Below, piece by piece: positions 1 to 7,308 of a stretch of 64,000 nt of DNA. A program made the position numbers and the translations under genes. The number at the start of each line of letters is the position of its first letter. Position 1 is the stretch's first letter. The notes beneath the pieces are model-generated. The model did no database searches. It was not told where the DNA came from and saw only the letters and a program-made list of their open reading frames with translations. Source of the stretch: Bacillota bacterium (GTDB lineage: Bacteria > Bacillota > Clostridia > Peptostreptococcales > Anaerovoracaceae); assembly GCA_017412505.1 (NCBI GenBank), contig JAFPXN010000042.1:1-64000 (forward strand), in the 5' to 3' direction.

Positions 1-169
1 CCTCGCGGGGACGGACGATAGCGGGGACAAGCACGCCGTACTGCTTGATGCTATCCGTTGTTTCTTGCATAGCTTCATCGTCCCGTACCTTAAAGGGATG
101 ATTGGGAAAGTCGTGCAGTTCCGATAAAGGAAGCTCAACAATATGATCTATTGGTTTAGCTCTTGCCAT
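1..169 (-). CDS. ParB/Spo0J-like partition protein of a mobile element, N-terminal part
   Basis: The gene runs off the left edge of the window, so only the first 56 codons are visible. The protein begins MARAKPIDHIVELPLSELHD and continues with a stretch of the type HPFKVRDDEAM and QYGVLVPAIVRP, which is the N-terminal ParB nuclease-like fold (beta strand, then the 'I..YG...P..VR' helix-strand unit). The start at 169 is fixed by a GAGGTG ribosome site eight bases upstream. ParB-like genes with this N-terminus are typical cargo of integrative conjugative elements in Firmicutes. The adjacent broken tRNA-Ala supports that this is the right end of such an element. The function in partition or element maintenance is inferred from family. 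Confidence 0.8.
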   Translation of the reverse strand, partial: MARAKPIDHIVELPLSELHDFPNHPFKVRDDEAMQETTDSIKQYGVLVPAIVRPRE

Positions 170-183
170 TTGTTCACCTCCAA

Positions 184-215
184 GAAAAAAGGAGCTGATT
201 TTCATCAACTCCTTT
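184..215 (-). terminator. Leftward intrinsic terminator just upstream of the ParB-like gene
   Basis: On the minus strand AAAGGAG-T-TGAT pairs with ATCA-G-CTCCTTT around a GAAA loop and is followed by a U-run. It lies immediately before the ribosome site of the ParB-like gene, so it either ends an upstream leftward transcript or acts as an attenuator in the ParB leader. No leftward gene that I can support lies between it and position 460. Confidence 0.65.
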
Positions 216-382
216 GGGTCAATTTGAGTTTTGGGATGCAAACGCAACGATACGGATACCGTTCGCATATTGTGCTCAATGATTGCGATGTGGCACGCGC
301 AGGGACCAAGCGATTCACATTTCGTATTGACTTCTTGCGATCAAAATGTGATACTTTGTGAGTAGTCTTGCTGGAAGGTGCT

Positions 383-460
383 AAAAATGGAAAAAGCGGG
401 CCAGTTTCAGCATCTTTCAAACCTTTTGCTTGTGTTTGAAGTTAGCTAAAACTGGCCCGC
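383..460 (-). terminator. Long stem-loop with minus-strand U-tract at the element/chromosome junction
   Basis: The arms GCGGGCCAGTTTCAGC (396-411) and GCTAAAACTGGCCCGC (445-460) match at 15 of 16 positions. The 33-base loop has a further partial stem. Read leftward the hairpin is followed by TTTTTCCATTTTT, so it is a terminator for minus-strand transcription entering the element from the chromosome. It ends at base 460 and the tRNA fragment begins at 461. The stretch 216-382 shows no gene that I can support. Confidence 0.65.
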
Positions 461-521
461 GTGGGAGAGCGCAAGGTTCGCAATCTTGAGGCCAGGGGTT
501 CGATCCCCCTAGGGTCCACCA
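461..521 (+). tRNA. tRNA-Ala(CGC) 3' fragment, probable attachment site (attR)
   Basis: The fragment has a complete anticodon arm (CAAGG, loop TTCGCAA, TCTTG; anticodon CGC at 479-481), a variable loop, a T arm (AGGGG, TTCGATC, CCCCT), the 3' acceptor strand AGGGTCC and an encoded CCA. The 5' acceptor strand GGACCCT and the 5' half of the D arm are missing: the sequence left of 461 is the stem-loop described above. This is the pattern left when a tyrosine-recombinase element integrates into a tRNA gene and re-creates the whole tRNA at its far end. It is unlikely to give a functional tRNA by itself. Confidence 0.75.
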
Positions 522-549
522 AAAAAACCGTCCGTCAGGACGGTTTTTT
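522..549. terminator. Bidirectional intrinsic terminator
   Basis: CCGTCC (528-533) and GGACGG (538-543) form a short GC stem flanked by six or more A on one side and six T on the other, so it can work in both directions. It would have ended the original tRNA-Ala transcript and it also lies just past the stop of the leftward nitroreductase gene. Confidence 0.8.
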
Positions 550-557
550 CTTTTGGT

Positions 558-1145
558 TTATTCCACCCAGTTCACCGGGTTGCCTTTCGGTTTGCGCTCG
601 CCGCGGACCGGGCCGTCGTCAGCGCCAAAGCCCAGGATCAACCCGCCCGTGACGAATTCATCCTCTTCCATGCCCAGCCCCTGCAGATAGTCCTGCACCG
701 CCTTCCTGTCCGTCAGCCAATGCAGCTGGTTGATCCAGCAAGCGCCCAGATCCAGGGCGTTGGCCGCGATCATCATGTTCTCCAGAGCGCAGGAACTGTC
801 CGCTATGGCGTTGCCCAGGCTCTTCTTGTTGGCGGTGACGATGAGAACAGGAGCGTTGTAGTGGAAGACGTAATTTCCTTTCTTTGCCGCGGAAATGGAG
901 TGGCGAAGCGCCACGTACATGTCCGGGTCAGCCTCCATTTTGGCAAATTCCTCCTGAACGATGCGGGCCAGATCCGCCTGGACGGTCTTGTCCGTAATGA
1001 CGATAAACCGCGTCGACTGCATGTCGGATCCGCTGGGCGCTGCCCGGCCGGCTTCGATCACCTGTTCAATGAGTTCCCTGGGCGGCAATTCGTCCTTCAT
1101 TTTTCGGGTGCTTCTTCTGGTAAAGATCGCTTGCAATGCGTCCAT
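558..1145 (-). CDS. Nitroreductase family flavoprotein
   Basis: 195 aa. The N-terminus MDALQAIFTRRSTRKM is the classic FMN-phosphate contact (RRS.R at residues 10-14). The following GRAAPSGSDMQSTRFIVI and the C-terminal glycine-rich stretch complete the nitroreductase fold. Such proteins bind FMN, usually as dimers, and reduce quinones, nitro groups or flavins with NAD(P)H; the physiological substrate cannot be told here. The start at 1145 is supported by AAAGGAG nine bases upstream. It is a single-gene leftward unit next to the tRNA-Ala scar. A second, shorter nitroreductase lies at 21403-21900 and is not closely similar. Confidence 0.9.
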   Translation of the reverse strand: MDALQAIFTRRSTRKMKDELPPRELIEQVIEAGRAAPSGSDMQSTRFIVITDKTVQADLARIVQEEFAKMEADPDMYVALRHSISAAKKGNYVFHYNAPVLIVTANKKSLGNAIADSSCALENMMIAANALDLGACWINQLHWLTDRKAVQDYLQGLGMEEDEFVTGGLILGFGADDGPVRGERKPKGNPVNWVE

Positions 1146-1238
1146 GGCCGTTCTCCTTTCCTTCTGTCAGTTTCAATATACCGCGGGCGCGAAAGGATTG
1201 CAAGGCGGGGCAGATAGACAGATGCCGCCGTTCTTTTA

Positions 1239-1247
1239 TGATATAAT
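1239..1247 (+). promoter_or_regulatory. Extended -10 promoter
   Basis: TGATATAAT is a TGn-extended -10 element. No good -35 is seen 17 bases upstream. It lies about 30 bases before the GTG start of the small membrane protein gene. Confidence 0.45.
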
Positions 1248-1275
1248 GAAACACACGAAAAGGAGGACGGCAGCA

Positions 1276-1668
1276 GTGAAGGTTTTAGAGGAACGGGACC
1301 TGTTTCTGCAGCAGGTGGATGCCGGTACGCTGGAAAAGGTAGAACATACGCAGGACTACGTGATCCGGACAGGTTCGGGCGATATTCTGATGTCGTTCCG
1401 CTGGCTGGATCATTCTCCGGTCTTCCTGCACATGACGCAGCAGCAGACGTCTCTCTGGACGGAAAATGCGAAGATCCTCTCGTTTGCAAAGGAGATCTCC
1501 GGGCCGGGAAAGGAAGAACTGTTCGAATTCCTGATCGCGGGCTGGTACGGCATGAACCTGATGATGCCCGAATTCAAGTGGCCTTACGGCTATCCCTTCG
1601 TCATCGCCCTGAGCGTGGCGATCGTCGCGTTCATGATCTGGCTGTTCCGCAGGAATAAGTGGCTGTAA
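1276..1668 (+). CDS. Small protein with C-terminal membrane anchor, unknown function
   Basis: 130 aa from a GTG start, chosen because AAAAGGAGG lies nine bases upstream; the in-frame ATG at 1246 lies in the promoter. The soluble N-terminal part (about residues 1-100) is acidic and has no motif I recognise. Residues 106-124 (YPFVIALSVAIVAFMIWLF) form one membrane helix followed by a basic tail RRNKWL, which predicts the N-terminal part outside or the tail inside. It is followed after about 70 bases by a regulator with its own promoter. I do not recognise the family. Confidence 0.6.
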   Translation: MKVLEERDLFLQQVDAGTLEKVEHTQDYVIRTGSGDILMSFRWLDHSPVFLHMTQQQTSLWTENAKILSFAKEISGPGKEELFEFLIAGWYGMNLMMPEFKWPYGYPFVIALSVAIVAFMIWLFRRNKWL

Positions 1669-1690
1669 GAAGCCCGCAACAAACCCTTGC

Positions 1691-1719
1691 GTGACATTTG
1701 CGCCTGCAATCGCTATGCT
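1691..1719 (+). promoter_or_regulatory. Promoter of the XRE-type regulator
   Basis: GTGACA (1691-1696), 17-base spacer, TATGCT (1714-1719). It is followed by an AAGGAG ribosome site and the ATG at 1741. Confidence 0.5.
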
Positions 1720-1740
1720 GGAAGAGGAAGGAGCGCGCCG

Positions 1741-2391
1741 ATGAACGCAGTATCGAAAAATCTGAAAGAGATCCGCCAGGCGAAGGGCCTGACCCAGGAT
1801 CAGCTGGCCGAGGCGCTGCACGTGACCCGGCAGGCGGTCAGCAACTGGGAGACAGGCCGCAGCGAACCGGATATCGAGACGCTGCTGGCATTGGCGGAAG
1901 CGTTGGACACCGGCGCGGATGCCCTGATCTACGGGCCGGAACCGCCAAAATACGAGCCGATGCAGAAAAAGTACATCATCTGCTGCGTCGTCTTTGGCTT
2001 GATCTTCCTTGCAGGGATCGCCGCAAGAATATGGCTCGAACCGTGGCTGCTGGAAAACCGGAAGCAGACGTTCGATATGACGCCGTCGCTGTACTATATG
2101 CTTGTGATGAGACCGCTGGTGGCCGCTTCATGCGGTGCGTTGCTGGGGTCCCTGCTTTCCCTGGGGCTCGACCTGCGGCTGAAAAAGCCCTGGCGCATCG
2201 TCTGTTTGATCCTGGGCATCTGCTGCCTCGTGCCGGCGCTGGTGACGGGAGCGCAGTTTGTGCATCTCATCGGGCGGTCCCGGCTCATATTCCCCTTTGT
2301 CTGGAACACCCAGACCAGCCTCTGGATCTGGACCCGGGCCGTGCCTTTTCTCGGAGGCTTTCTGATTTTTCTCGGCTTCAACCGCAGATAA
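1741..2391 (+). CDS. XRE-family regulator with membrane domain
   Basis: 216 aa. Residues about 5-60 are a Cro/CI-type helix-turn-helix (NLKEIRQAKGLTQDQLAEAL, then VTRQAVSNWETGRSEPD), the usual DNA-binding part of XRE regulators. From about residue 80 there are four hydrophobic segments, so the protein is membrane-anchored. Membrane-bound XRE proteins are common in Firmicutes and often respond to cell-envelope signals, but no ligand can be read here. The ATG at 1741 is preceded by GGAAGGAG; upstream in-frame ATGs fall within the promoter. Its last 14 bases overlap the convergent hydrolase gene. Confidence 0.8.
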   Translation: MNAVSKNLKEIRQAKGLTQDQLAEALHVTRQAVSNWETGRSEPDIETLLALAEALDTGADALIYGPEPPKYEPMQKKYIICCVVFGLIFLAGIAARIWLEPWLLENRKQTFDMTPSLYYMLVMRPLVAASCGALLGSLLSLGLDLRLKKPWRIVCLILGICCLVPALVTGAQFVHLIGRSRLIFPFVWNTQTSLWIWTRAVPFLGGFLIFLGFNRR

Positions 2392-3295
2392 ACGCTGCGA
2401 TATCGTCGAATACCTCGTCTTCGATGTGCTGCTCGACGCCGTATTCCTGCTTCGCCTTCGTAATGTCGCCGCCGCGGGATTCCACAAAGCAGTGGTTCAG
2501 CGTGGGGTAGACTTTGAACTGCGTGTCCGGACGGTCCGCCAACTGCTCCCGGAATGCCTTCAGATCCACTTCTTCCAGCGTCTGGAAGTCTTTGCCGCCC
2601 TGCAGGAGCAGGGCGGGTTTTTCGCTTTCGCGCAGGTAATCGCTTGCGGTCTTTTGACCCATTTCCTTGAAATAGTACAGGGACAGATTGCCGGCAAACC
2701 TCTTCTTTTTCGCTTCTTCGTCGGTCAGTTGGTACAGTCCGTCGAACAGCTTCGCGTACTTTTTATACTGCGTGCCCGAGATCATGCCGAGCAGGGACCC
2801 GGTCTTCTTCGCCTGCTGCAGCTGCCGCAGCACGATGTCCTCCAGACGGCAGGGCGTGCCGGCCATCATAATCAAGCCCTTCGCGCCGCCCCATGCCGCG
2901 TCGATGCGCGGCGCCAGCATGGCGCCCATGCTGTGACCCAGGACAAAGATCCTGTCCGGATCTATCCTGCGGTCGCTTTTCAGCAGGTCGAGGGCTGCCA
3001 GGGCGTCGTCGATCGTCTCCTCTTTTACAGTGATATCTTTTTTCTTCGCCATCTTGCGGCCGTAGGCGAACGTGCGCTTGTCGTAGCGCAGGGAGGCGAT
3101 CCCCCGCTTCGCGAGGCCCTCCGCCAGGTCTTTGAACGGGGTCAGCTTCAAGACTCTTTCGTCTTTATTGCTCGGCCCGGAGCCGTGAACCATCACGACG
3201 GCGGGGAAGGGTCCTTCCGTTCCGTCCGGCAGGGTCAGCAGGCCGTCGAGCGGATACGCCGGGTCCGCGGTGACTTTTACGTTTTCCGTATACAT
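2378..3295 (-). CDS. Alpha/beta-hydrolase (esterase/peptidase-like)
   Basis: 305 aa. The oxyanion-hole motif VVMVHGSG lies at about residues 33-40, the nucleophile elbow GHSMG has Ser122, and the probable catalytic histidine is His268 (TLNHCF). The Asp of the triad lies in the QGGKD region. No signal peptide is seen, so it is cytoplasmic. It starts two bases after the SdpI-like gene and is the last gene of a three-gene leftward operon (ArsR, SdpI-like, hydrolase). Substrate is unknown; the closest named relatives are dienelactone-hydrolase or YqiA/FrsA-type esterases. Confidence 0.85.
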   Translation of the reverse strand: MYTENVKVTADPAYPLDGLLTLPDGTEGPFPAVVMVHGSGPSNKDERVLKLTPFKDLAEGLAKRGIASLRYDKRTFAYGRKMAKKKDITVKEETIDDALAALDLLKSDRRIDPDRIFVLGHSMGAMLAPRIDAAWGGAKGLIMMAGTPCRLEDIVLRQLQQAKKTGSLLGMISGTQYKKYAKLFDGLYQLTDEEAKKKRFAGNLSLYYFKEMGQKTASDYLRESEKPALLLQGGKDFQTLEEVDLKAFREQLADRPDTQFKVYPTLNHCFVESRGGDITKAKQEYGVEQHIEDEVFDDIAAFICG

Positions 3296-3297
3296 GT

Positions 3298-3930
3298 TCA
3301 GATCCCTTTCTTATACAGACTGTAGGAGTAGATCGTCGGCACCAGCACCATCACGGCGATCAGCGCGGGCATCAGCCAGAGCCGGCCGATCTTCAGCAGG
3401 GTCAGCAGGGCCATGAGGATGCCGCAGGCGACCCAGAGATAGCCTGCGAGGCGGTGCGTGCGGTTCCAGTTCTCTTCGCTGGCCAGCGTCCAGGGCAGCT
3501 TGATGCCCATCGTATAGCTCTGTTTCGTCTTGGGCAGGTAATTGCCGATGACGATGAACAGCAGCGACACGAGCAGCGGAAGAATCACTTCGATGCGCGA
3601 TTCGTATCCGAGCGCATTTGCAAGAACGAAGGCGTTCGTAAGGATCGAGACCGCGGGAACCGTCCAGATCGCGATGTTGAACAGGGCCGGGCTCATATTA
3701 TTGCGTTTCGGATCTGTACGCAGGCCGAAATGCATCAACAGATTGAGGCCTGCAATGATCGCGGGCAGTCCGAATACGGCGAGCGCCTTGCTCGACCATC
3801 CGTCCGGCTGTCCGTCGACGCCGAAATGGGTCGCGATGGAGTCCGGCAGGCGGCTGTAGAGGATGACGCCTGCGATCATGGGCAACAGGCACAGGACAGT
3901 TGTGAGAACGATCTGGCTTTTATTCTTCAT
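3298..3930 (-). CDS. SdpI-like (DUF1648) membrane protein
   Basis: 210 aa. The N-terminus carries a membrane helix and the DUF1648 signature (LPDSIATHFGVDGQPDGWSS), followed by several further helices, as in Bacillus subtilis SdpI, the immunity protein against the SdpC toxin. Start: an ATG also exists at 3939, but AAAGGAG abuts it directly, whereas the ATG at 3930 stands nine bases after AAAGGAG and is preferred. The gene overlaps the end of the ArsR-type gene by 11 bases, exactly the sdpR-sdpI arrangement. No sdpC-like toxin gene is seen nearby, so a general envelope-stress or permease role is equally possible. Confidence 0.8.
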   Translation of the reverse strand: MKNKSQIVLTTVLCLLPMIAGVILYSRLPDSIATHFGVDGQPDGWSSKALAVFGLPAIIAGLNLLMHFGLRTDPKRNNMSPALFNIAIWTVPAVSILTNAFVLANALGYESRIEVILPLLVSLLFIVIGNYLPKTKQSYTMGIKLPWTLASEENWNRTHRLAGYLWVACGILMALLTLLKIGRLWLMPALIAVMVLVPTIYSYSLYKKGI

Positions 3931-4198
3931 GGTCTGCATCTCCTTTCAGAGTCTGGATCCACAGCAGCACTTCCTCCAGAACGGAGGCGTTCAAAGTGTA
4001 ATAAATGTAGTTTTTTTCGCGCTTTTCCGTCACGAGACCCGCTTTTTTCAGCTGGGCAAGGTGGTAGGACACCGTTGCCGCCGTCATGTCGAAGCGGGCG
4101 GCGATGTCGCCCGCGGTCATGGATCCACCTTTCAGCATGTTCAGGATCTCGCGGCGGACAGGATCGCTGAGCGCTTTCATCGTATCGCTGAATCCCAT
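3920..4198 (-). CDS. ArsR-family transcriptional regulator, SdpR-like
   Basis: 92 aa, typical size for ArsR/SmtB winged-helix repressors. The recognition helix region MTAATVSYHLAQLKKAGLV is followed by the wing EKREKNYIYYTL. No metal-binding cysteine motif (CVC) is present, which argues for the SdpR subgroup rather than arsenic or zinc sensors. It is the first gene of the operon with the SdpI-like protein and hydrolase. Two palindromes at 4215-4236 and 4271-4292 flank its own promoter, which predicts autorepression. Confidence 0.85.
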   Translation of the reverse strand: MGFSDTMKALSDPVRREILNMLKGGSMTAGDIAARFDMTAATVSYHLAQLKKAGLVTEKREKNYIYYTLNASVLEEVLLWIQTLKGDADHEE

Positions 4199-4214
4199 AA
4201 GTCTGCTCGCTTTC

Positions 4215-4292
4215 TATTTAGAAATTTTTCTAAATACTATATAGCACCGAGAGATAGCCGCGTCAAGAGGTATTTAGAAAATAATCTAAATA
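4215..4292 (-). promoter_or_regulatory. ArsR/SdpR operator pair around the arsR promoter
   Basis: Two palindromes of the form TATTTAGA-N6-TCTAAATA lie at 4215-4236 and 4271-4292. Between them, on the minus strand, is a promoter: TTGACG (4261-4266), 17 bases, TATATA (4238-4243). One operator covers the start region just after the -10 and the other lies just upstream of the -35. This is the expected design for autoregulation by the ArsR-type protein. The distal operator also sits 10 bases before the -35 of the rightward importer promoter and could affect that operon. Confidence 0.75.
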
Positions 4293-4302
4293 TGATCCGC
4301 CC

Positions 4303-4331
4303 TTGCCCATTATGGTATAATAAAATATAAT
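4303..4331 (+). promoter_or_regulatory. Promoter of the ABC importer operon
   Basis: TTGCCC (4303-4308), 17-base spacer, TATAAT (4326-4331). A second possible start is the TGn-extended -10 TGGTATAAT at 4313-4321. Confidence 0.65.
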
Positions 4332-4381
4332 GCGCAAAGCAGCCTCGAAGGCTGTGAGATAAGAGAAAGGACTGAACCGAT

Positions 4382-5350
4382 ATGAACAAGAAAAGAATCG
4401 TTTCCCTGCTGCTCGCGCTGGCGATGATCTTCGCTCTTGCCGGCTGCACGTCTTCCGAACCGGCGCAGCCCGCCGAACCTTCCGAACCGGAAGCCTCCGG
4501 CAGCGCCATCACCGTCACCGATATGACCGGCCGGGAGATCACCCTGGACGAACCCGCGACCCGCGTCGTAGCCCTGTCCGCCGCGGACTGCGAATTCCTG
4601 TATGCCGTAGGCGCCGGTGATACGCTGGTCGGCCGCGGCGAGTACTGCGACTATCCTGCGGAAGTTCTCGACGTGCCTTCCGTGCAGTCGGGTTATGACA
4701 CGAATATCGAGCAGATCATCGCGCTCGAGCCCCAGGTTCTGCTGATGAGCACCATGGCGCAGACCGAAGAGCAGGTCGCCGCGTTGGAAGAGGCAGGCAT
4801 CAAGGTCGTCGTTTCTGACGCCCAGGATATCGAGGGCGTTTATACCGCGCTGGAGATGATCGGAACGCTCATGGGAAAGGAAAATGAGGCGGAACAGGTC
4901 ATCACCACGATGAAGGTCCGTTTTCAGGAACTGTCCGGTTCCACCTCCACCCAGGGCAAGACCGTCTACTTCGAAGTCTCCCCGCTGGAATACGGCTTGT
5001 GGACGGCCGGCAAGGGCACGTTCATGAACGAGATCGCGGAGATGCTCGGCATGAAGAATGTGTTCGACGACGTGGAAGGCTGGGCTGAGATCAGCGAAGA
5101 GCAGGTCCTGGAGCGCAATCCGGACTACATCGTCACCATCACCATGTACTTCGGCGAAGGTCCGACCCCCGAAGAGGAGATCATGGCGCGCCCGGGCTGG
5201 GAGAACGTTACCGCGGTCCAAAACGGCACCATCCTCAACCTGCAGAACAACGAACTGTCCCGCCCGACGCCCCGTCTGACGGACGGCGCGCTGATGCTTC
5301 ACAATTTCGTCGTGGAGCATCCCATTGAAGAACTCGCGCCTGCCGCGTAA
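4382..5350 (+). CDS. ABC importer substrate-binding lipoprotein (cobalamin/heme/siderophore type)
   Basis: 322 aa. A signal peptide ends in the lipobox LAGC with Cys22 as the lipidated residue, followed by a Ser/Glu/Pro-rich linker and a class III (TroA/BtuF-like) binding fold: ITVTDMTGREITLDEPATRV, then an IIALEPQVLLM stretch in lobe 1, a long connecting helix near residues 155-170, and lobe 2. It captures the ligand outside the membrane and hands it to the permease encoded next. The stop overlaps the permease start (TAATG). The ligand cannot be read from sequence: iron-siderophore, heme or B12 are the options. Confidence 0.88.
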   Translation: MNKKRIVSLLLALAMIFALAGCTSSEPAQPAEPSEPEASGSAITVTDMTGREITLDEPATRVVALSAADCEFLYAVGAGDTLVGRGEYCDYPAEVLDVPSVQSGYDTNIEQIIALEPQVLLMSTMAQTEEQVAALEEAGIKVVVSDAQDIEGVYTALEMIGTLMGKENEAEQVITTMKVRFQELSGSTSTQGKTVYFEVSPLEYGLWTAGKGTFMNEIAEMLGMKNVFDDVEGWAEISEEQVLERNPDYIVTITMYFGEGPTPEEEIMARPGWENVTAVQNGTILNLQNNELSRPTPRLTDGALMLHNFVVEHPIEELAPAA

Positions 5351-6393
5351 TGGGCCGGACGGGAAAGAAAACTGAATCGTTCACGCCGCTGGCATACGTG
5401 CTGTTCGCAGCCGTCATGCTGGCGGTTTTCGTGCTTTGCGTTTCCGTCGGCAGCGTCAGCGTCCCGTTCACGGAGACGGTCTCCCTGATCGCCGGCGCGA
5501 TCCGCGGCATGCAGGCGCCTGCGACGTCCGCGGCATCCATCATTTTATCTTCGCGGCTGCCCCGGGTGATCTGCGTTGCGCTCACGGGTGCAGCGCTTTC
5601 GGTCTGCGGCGCCGCCATGCAGGGACTGCTGAAGAATCCGCTGGCGGACGGTTCCACGCTGGGCGTATCGTCCGGCGCGTCTTTGGGCGCGGTCATCGCG
5701 ATCGCGTTCGGTATCACGTTCCCGGCGCTGCCGTTCGCGGGCACCATGGTGATGGCTATGATCTTCGCGTTCGCGTCCATCGTCATCATCCTGTCGCTGG
5801 CGTACAAGCTGGACTATTCTCTGTCCACGAACAGCATCATCCTGATCGGCGTCATCTATTCCATGTTTGTCTCCAGCCTGCTGTCCCTGATCCTGACGTT
5901 CTCGCACGACAAGCTTCACAACATCACGTTCTGGACGATGGGATCGCTGGCTGGCACGAGCTACCGCAACGCTTTGGTGCTGCTGGCTGCTCTGGTGATC
6001 TGCGGCGGCATCCTGCTGCACCTGCACCGGGAACTGAACGCCTTCGCCGTGGGGGAAGACAACGCGAGACATATCGGGGTCAACGTGCGCAGGGTGCGGC
6101 TGACCGTGCTGATCGCGGTATCCGCCCTGATCGGCGTCTGCGTCTCCATCGGCGGCTGCATCGGCTTCGTCGGCCTCGTGACCCCGCACATCGTGCGCAT
6201 GATCACCGGCCCGAATCACGCGAAGCTGCTGCCGGCGTCGCTGTTCGGAGGCGCGAGTTTCCTGATGCTGTGCGACCTGGCGGCCCGCATGATCGCCAAT
6301 CCCCTGCAGCTGCCCATCGGCGTCGTGACGTCTCTGATCGGCGCCGTCCTGTTTATCGTGATCTTTTACCGGAGCAGGAGGGTGTCGTCATGA
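5350..6393 (+). CDS. FecCD-family ABC importer permease
   Basis: 347 aa with about ten membrane helices. It has the FecCD hallmarks: SRLPRVICVALTGAALSVCG, then GAAMQGLLKNPLADGSTLGV, and near the end GFVGLVTPHIVRMITGPNH, the segment that contacts the ATPase. It should form a homodimer with two copies of the ATP-binding protein. Gene spacing (one-base overlap with the binding protein, four-base ATGA overlap with the ATPase) shows strict translational coupling. Confidence 0.93.
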   Translation: MGRTGKKTESFTPLAYVLFAAVMLAVFVLCVSVGSVSVPFTETVSLIAGAIRGMQAPATSAASIILSSRLPRVICVALTGAALSVCGAAMQGLLKNPLADGSTLGVSSGASLGAVIAIAFGITFPALPFAGTMVMAMIFAFASIVIILSLAYKLDYSLSTNSIILIGVIYSMFVSSLLSLILTFSHDKLHNITFWTMGSLAGTSYRNALVLLAALVICGGILLHLHRELNAFAVGEDNARHIGVNVRRVRLTVLIAVSALIGVCVSIGGCIGFVGLVTPHIVRMITGPNHAKLLPASLFGGASFLMLCDLAARMIANPLQLPIGVVTSLIGAVLFIVIFYRSRRVSS

Positions 6394-7157
6394 AGATGTT
6401 GGAAGTGAAACAGCTCGGCGTGCGCTACGGTACGCTGGACGTCGTGAAAGACGTCAGCTTTTCCGTGGAAGAAGGGGAATGGCTGATGATCGCCGGCCCC
6501 AACGGCGCCGGTAAATCCACGGTCGTGAGCGCGGTCTCCCAGAGCGTGGATTCGACCGGGACGGTGCTGTTCTGCGGCAAGGACGTGCGCAGTTATAAGC
6601 CGCAGGAACTGGCGCGGCATATCGGCGTGCTGTCGCAGAATCACGCGGTGAACTACGCGTTTATGGTGAGGGAAGTCGTCGGCCTGGGCCGGTACGCCTA
6701 TTCCCGGGGTCTGTTCGCGGGCCGTTCGGATACGGATGAAAAGGCGGTGGAGGAAGCGCTCGCGCTGACCGGCCTGCAGGACCTGGCGCAGCAGTCTGTG
6801 CTGAAGCTGTCCGGCGGCGAACTGCAGCGGGTGTTCCTGGCTCAGATCTTTGCCCAGGACCCGGACCTGCTGATCCTGGATGAACCGACGAACCACCTGG
6901 ATCTGCTGTACCAGAAGCAGGTGTTCTCCCTGATCGAGGCGTGGCGGAAAAAGCCCGGCAGGGCGGTGATCTCCGTCGTCCACGACCTCAGTCTGGCGCT
7001 GGCATACGGCACACAGGCGCTGCTGATGGATCAGGGGCAGACGGTGGCTGCCGGACCGGTCAAAGACGTGCTGACGGCAGACCGGCTGAGCAGCGTTTAC
7101 GGCATGGACGTAAAGGACTGGATGCAGGGCCTGCTGCGGCAGTGGGAAGGCTTATAG
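6390..7157 (+). CDS. ABC importer ATP-binding protein (BtuD/FhuC type)
   Basis: 255 aa. Walker A GPNGAGKST at residues 36-44, signature LSGGELQRV, Walker B LLILDEPTNHLD and the switch histidine in VVHDLSLAL are all intact. The start ATG at 6390 overlaps the permease stop. Together with the two upstream genes it makes a complete type II importer energised by ATP hydrolysis. A strong terminator follows directly. Confidence 0.92.
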   Translation: MKMLEVKQLGVRYGTLDVVKDVSFSVEEGEWLMIAGPNGAGKSTVVSAVSQSVDSTGTVLFCGKDVRSYKPQELARHIGVLSQNHAVNYAFMVREVVGLGRYAYSRGLFAGRSDTDEKAVEEALALTGLQDLAQQSVLKLSGGELQRVFLAQIFAQDPDLLILDEPTNHLDLLYQKQVFSLIEAWRKKPGRAVISVVHDLSLALAYGTQALLMDQGQTVAAGPVKDVLTADRLSSVYGMDVKDWMQGLLRQWEGL

Positions 7158-7163
7158 CGATAA

Positions 7164-7214
7164 AAAAAGGAGAAATACGGGTCAAAGCGAGGCTTTTCCG
7201 TATTTCTTTTTTTA
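7164..7214 (+). terminator. Terminator of the ABC importer operon
   Basis: AGAAATACGG (7171-7180) and CCGTATTTCT (7198-7207) form a 10-bp stem with A-run before and T-run after, so it can also stop leftward transcription. Confidence 0.85.
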
Positions 7215-7228
7215 TTGTTTTTTCGTGC

Positions 7229-7268
7229 TTGACTTTTACTCTTTAGTGCGTTACGATTTAATGCGTTA
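7229..7268 (+). promoter_or_regulatory. Symporter promoter with a tandem 12-bp repeat
   Basis: TTGACT (7229-7234), 17 bases, TACGAT (7252-7257). Overlapping its spacer and start region are two direct repeats TTTAGTGCGTTA (7242-7253) and TTTAATGCGTTA (7257-7268), 11 of 12 identical and 15 bases apart. Such placement suggests a repressor site; the protein is unknown. Confidence 0.55.
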
Positions 7269-7308
7269 AAGCAAAATTCACTCAGTCATCTCAGGAAGGA
7301 CGCAATCT

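Noticed and set aside
205..420. 71-codon leftward frame at the element end
   Set aside because: No ribosome site, begins within the large stem-loop and ends in the next terminator; no family likeness.
445..521. A complete tRNA using the stem-loop arm as its 5' half
   Set aside because: GGCCCGC cannot pair with the acceptor strand AGGGTCC and no D arm can be drawn with a normal loop, so the gene is truncated.
3931..3939. Upstream ATG at 3939 as start of the SdpI-like protein
   Set aside because: The ribosome site AAAGGAG touches this ATG, whereas the ATG at 3930 has correct spacing and the usual N-terminus.
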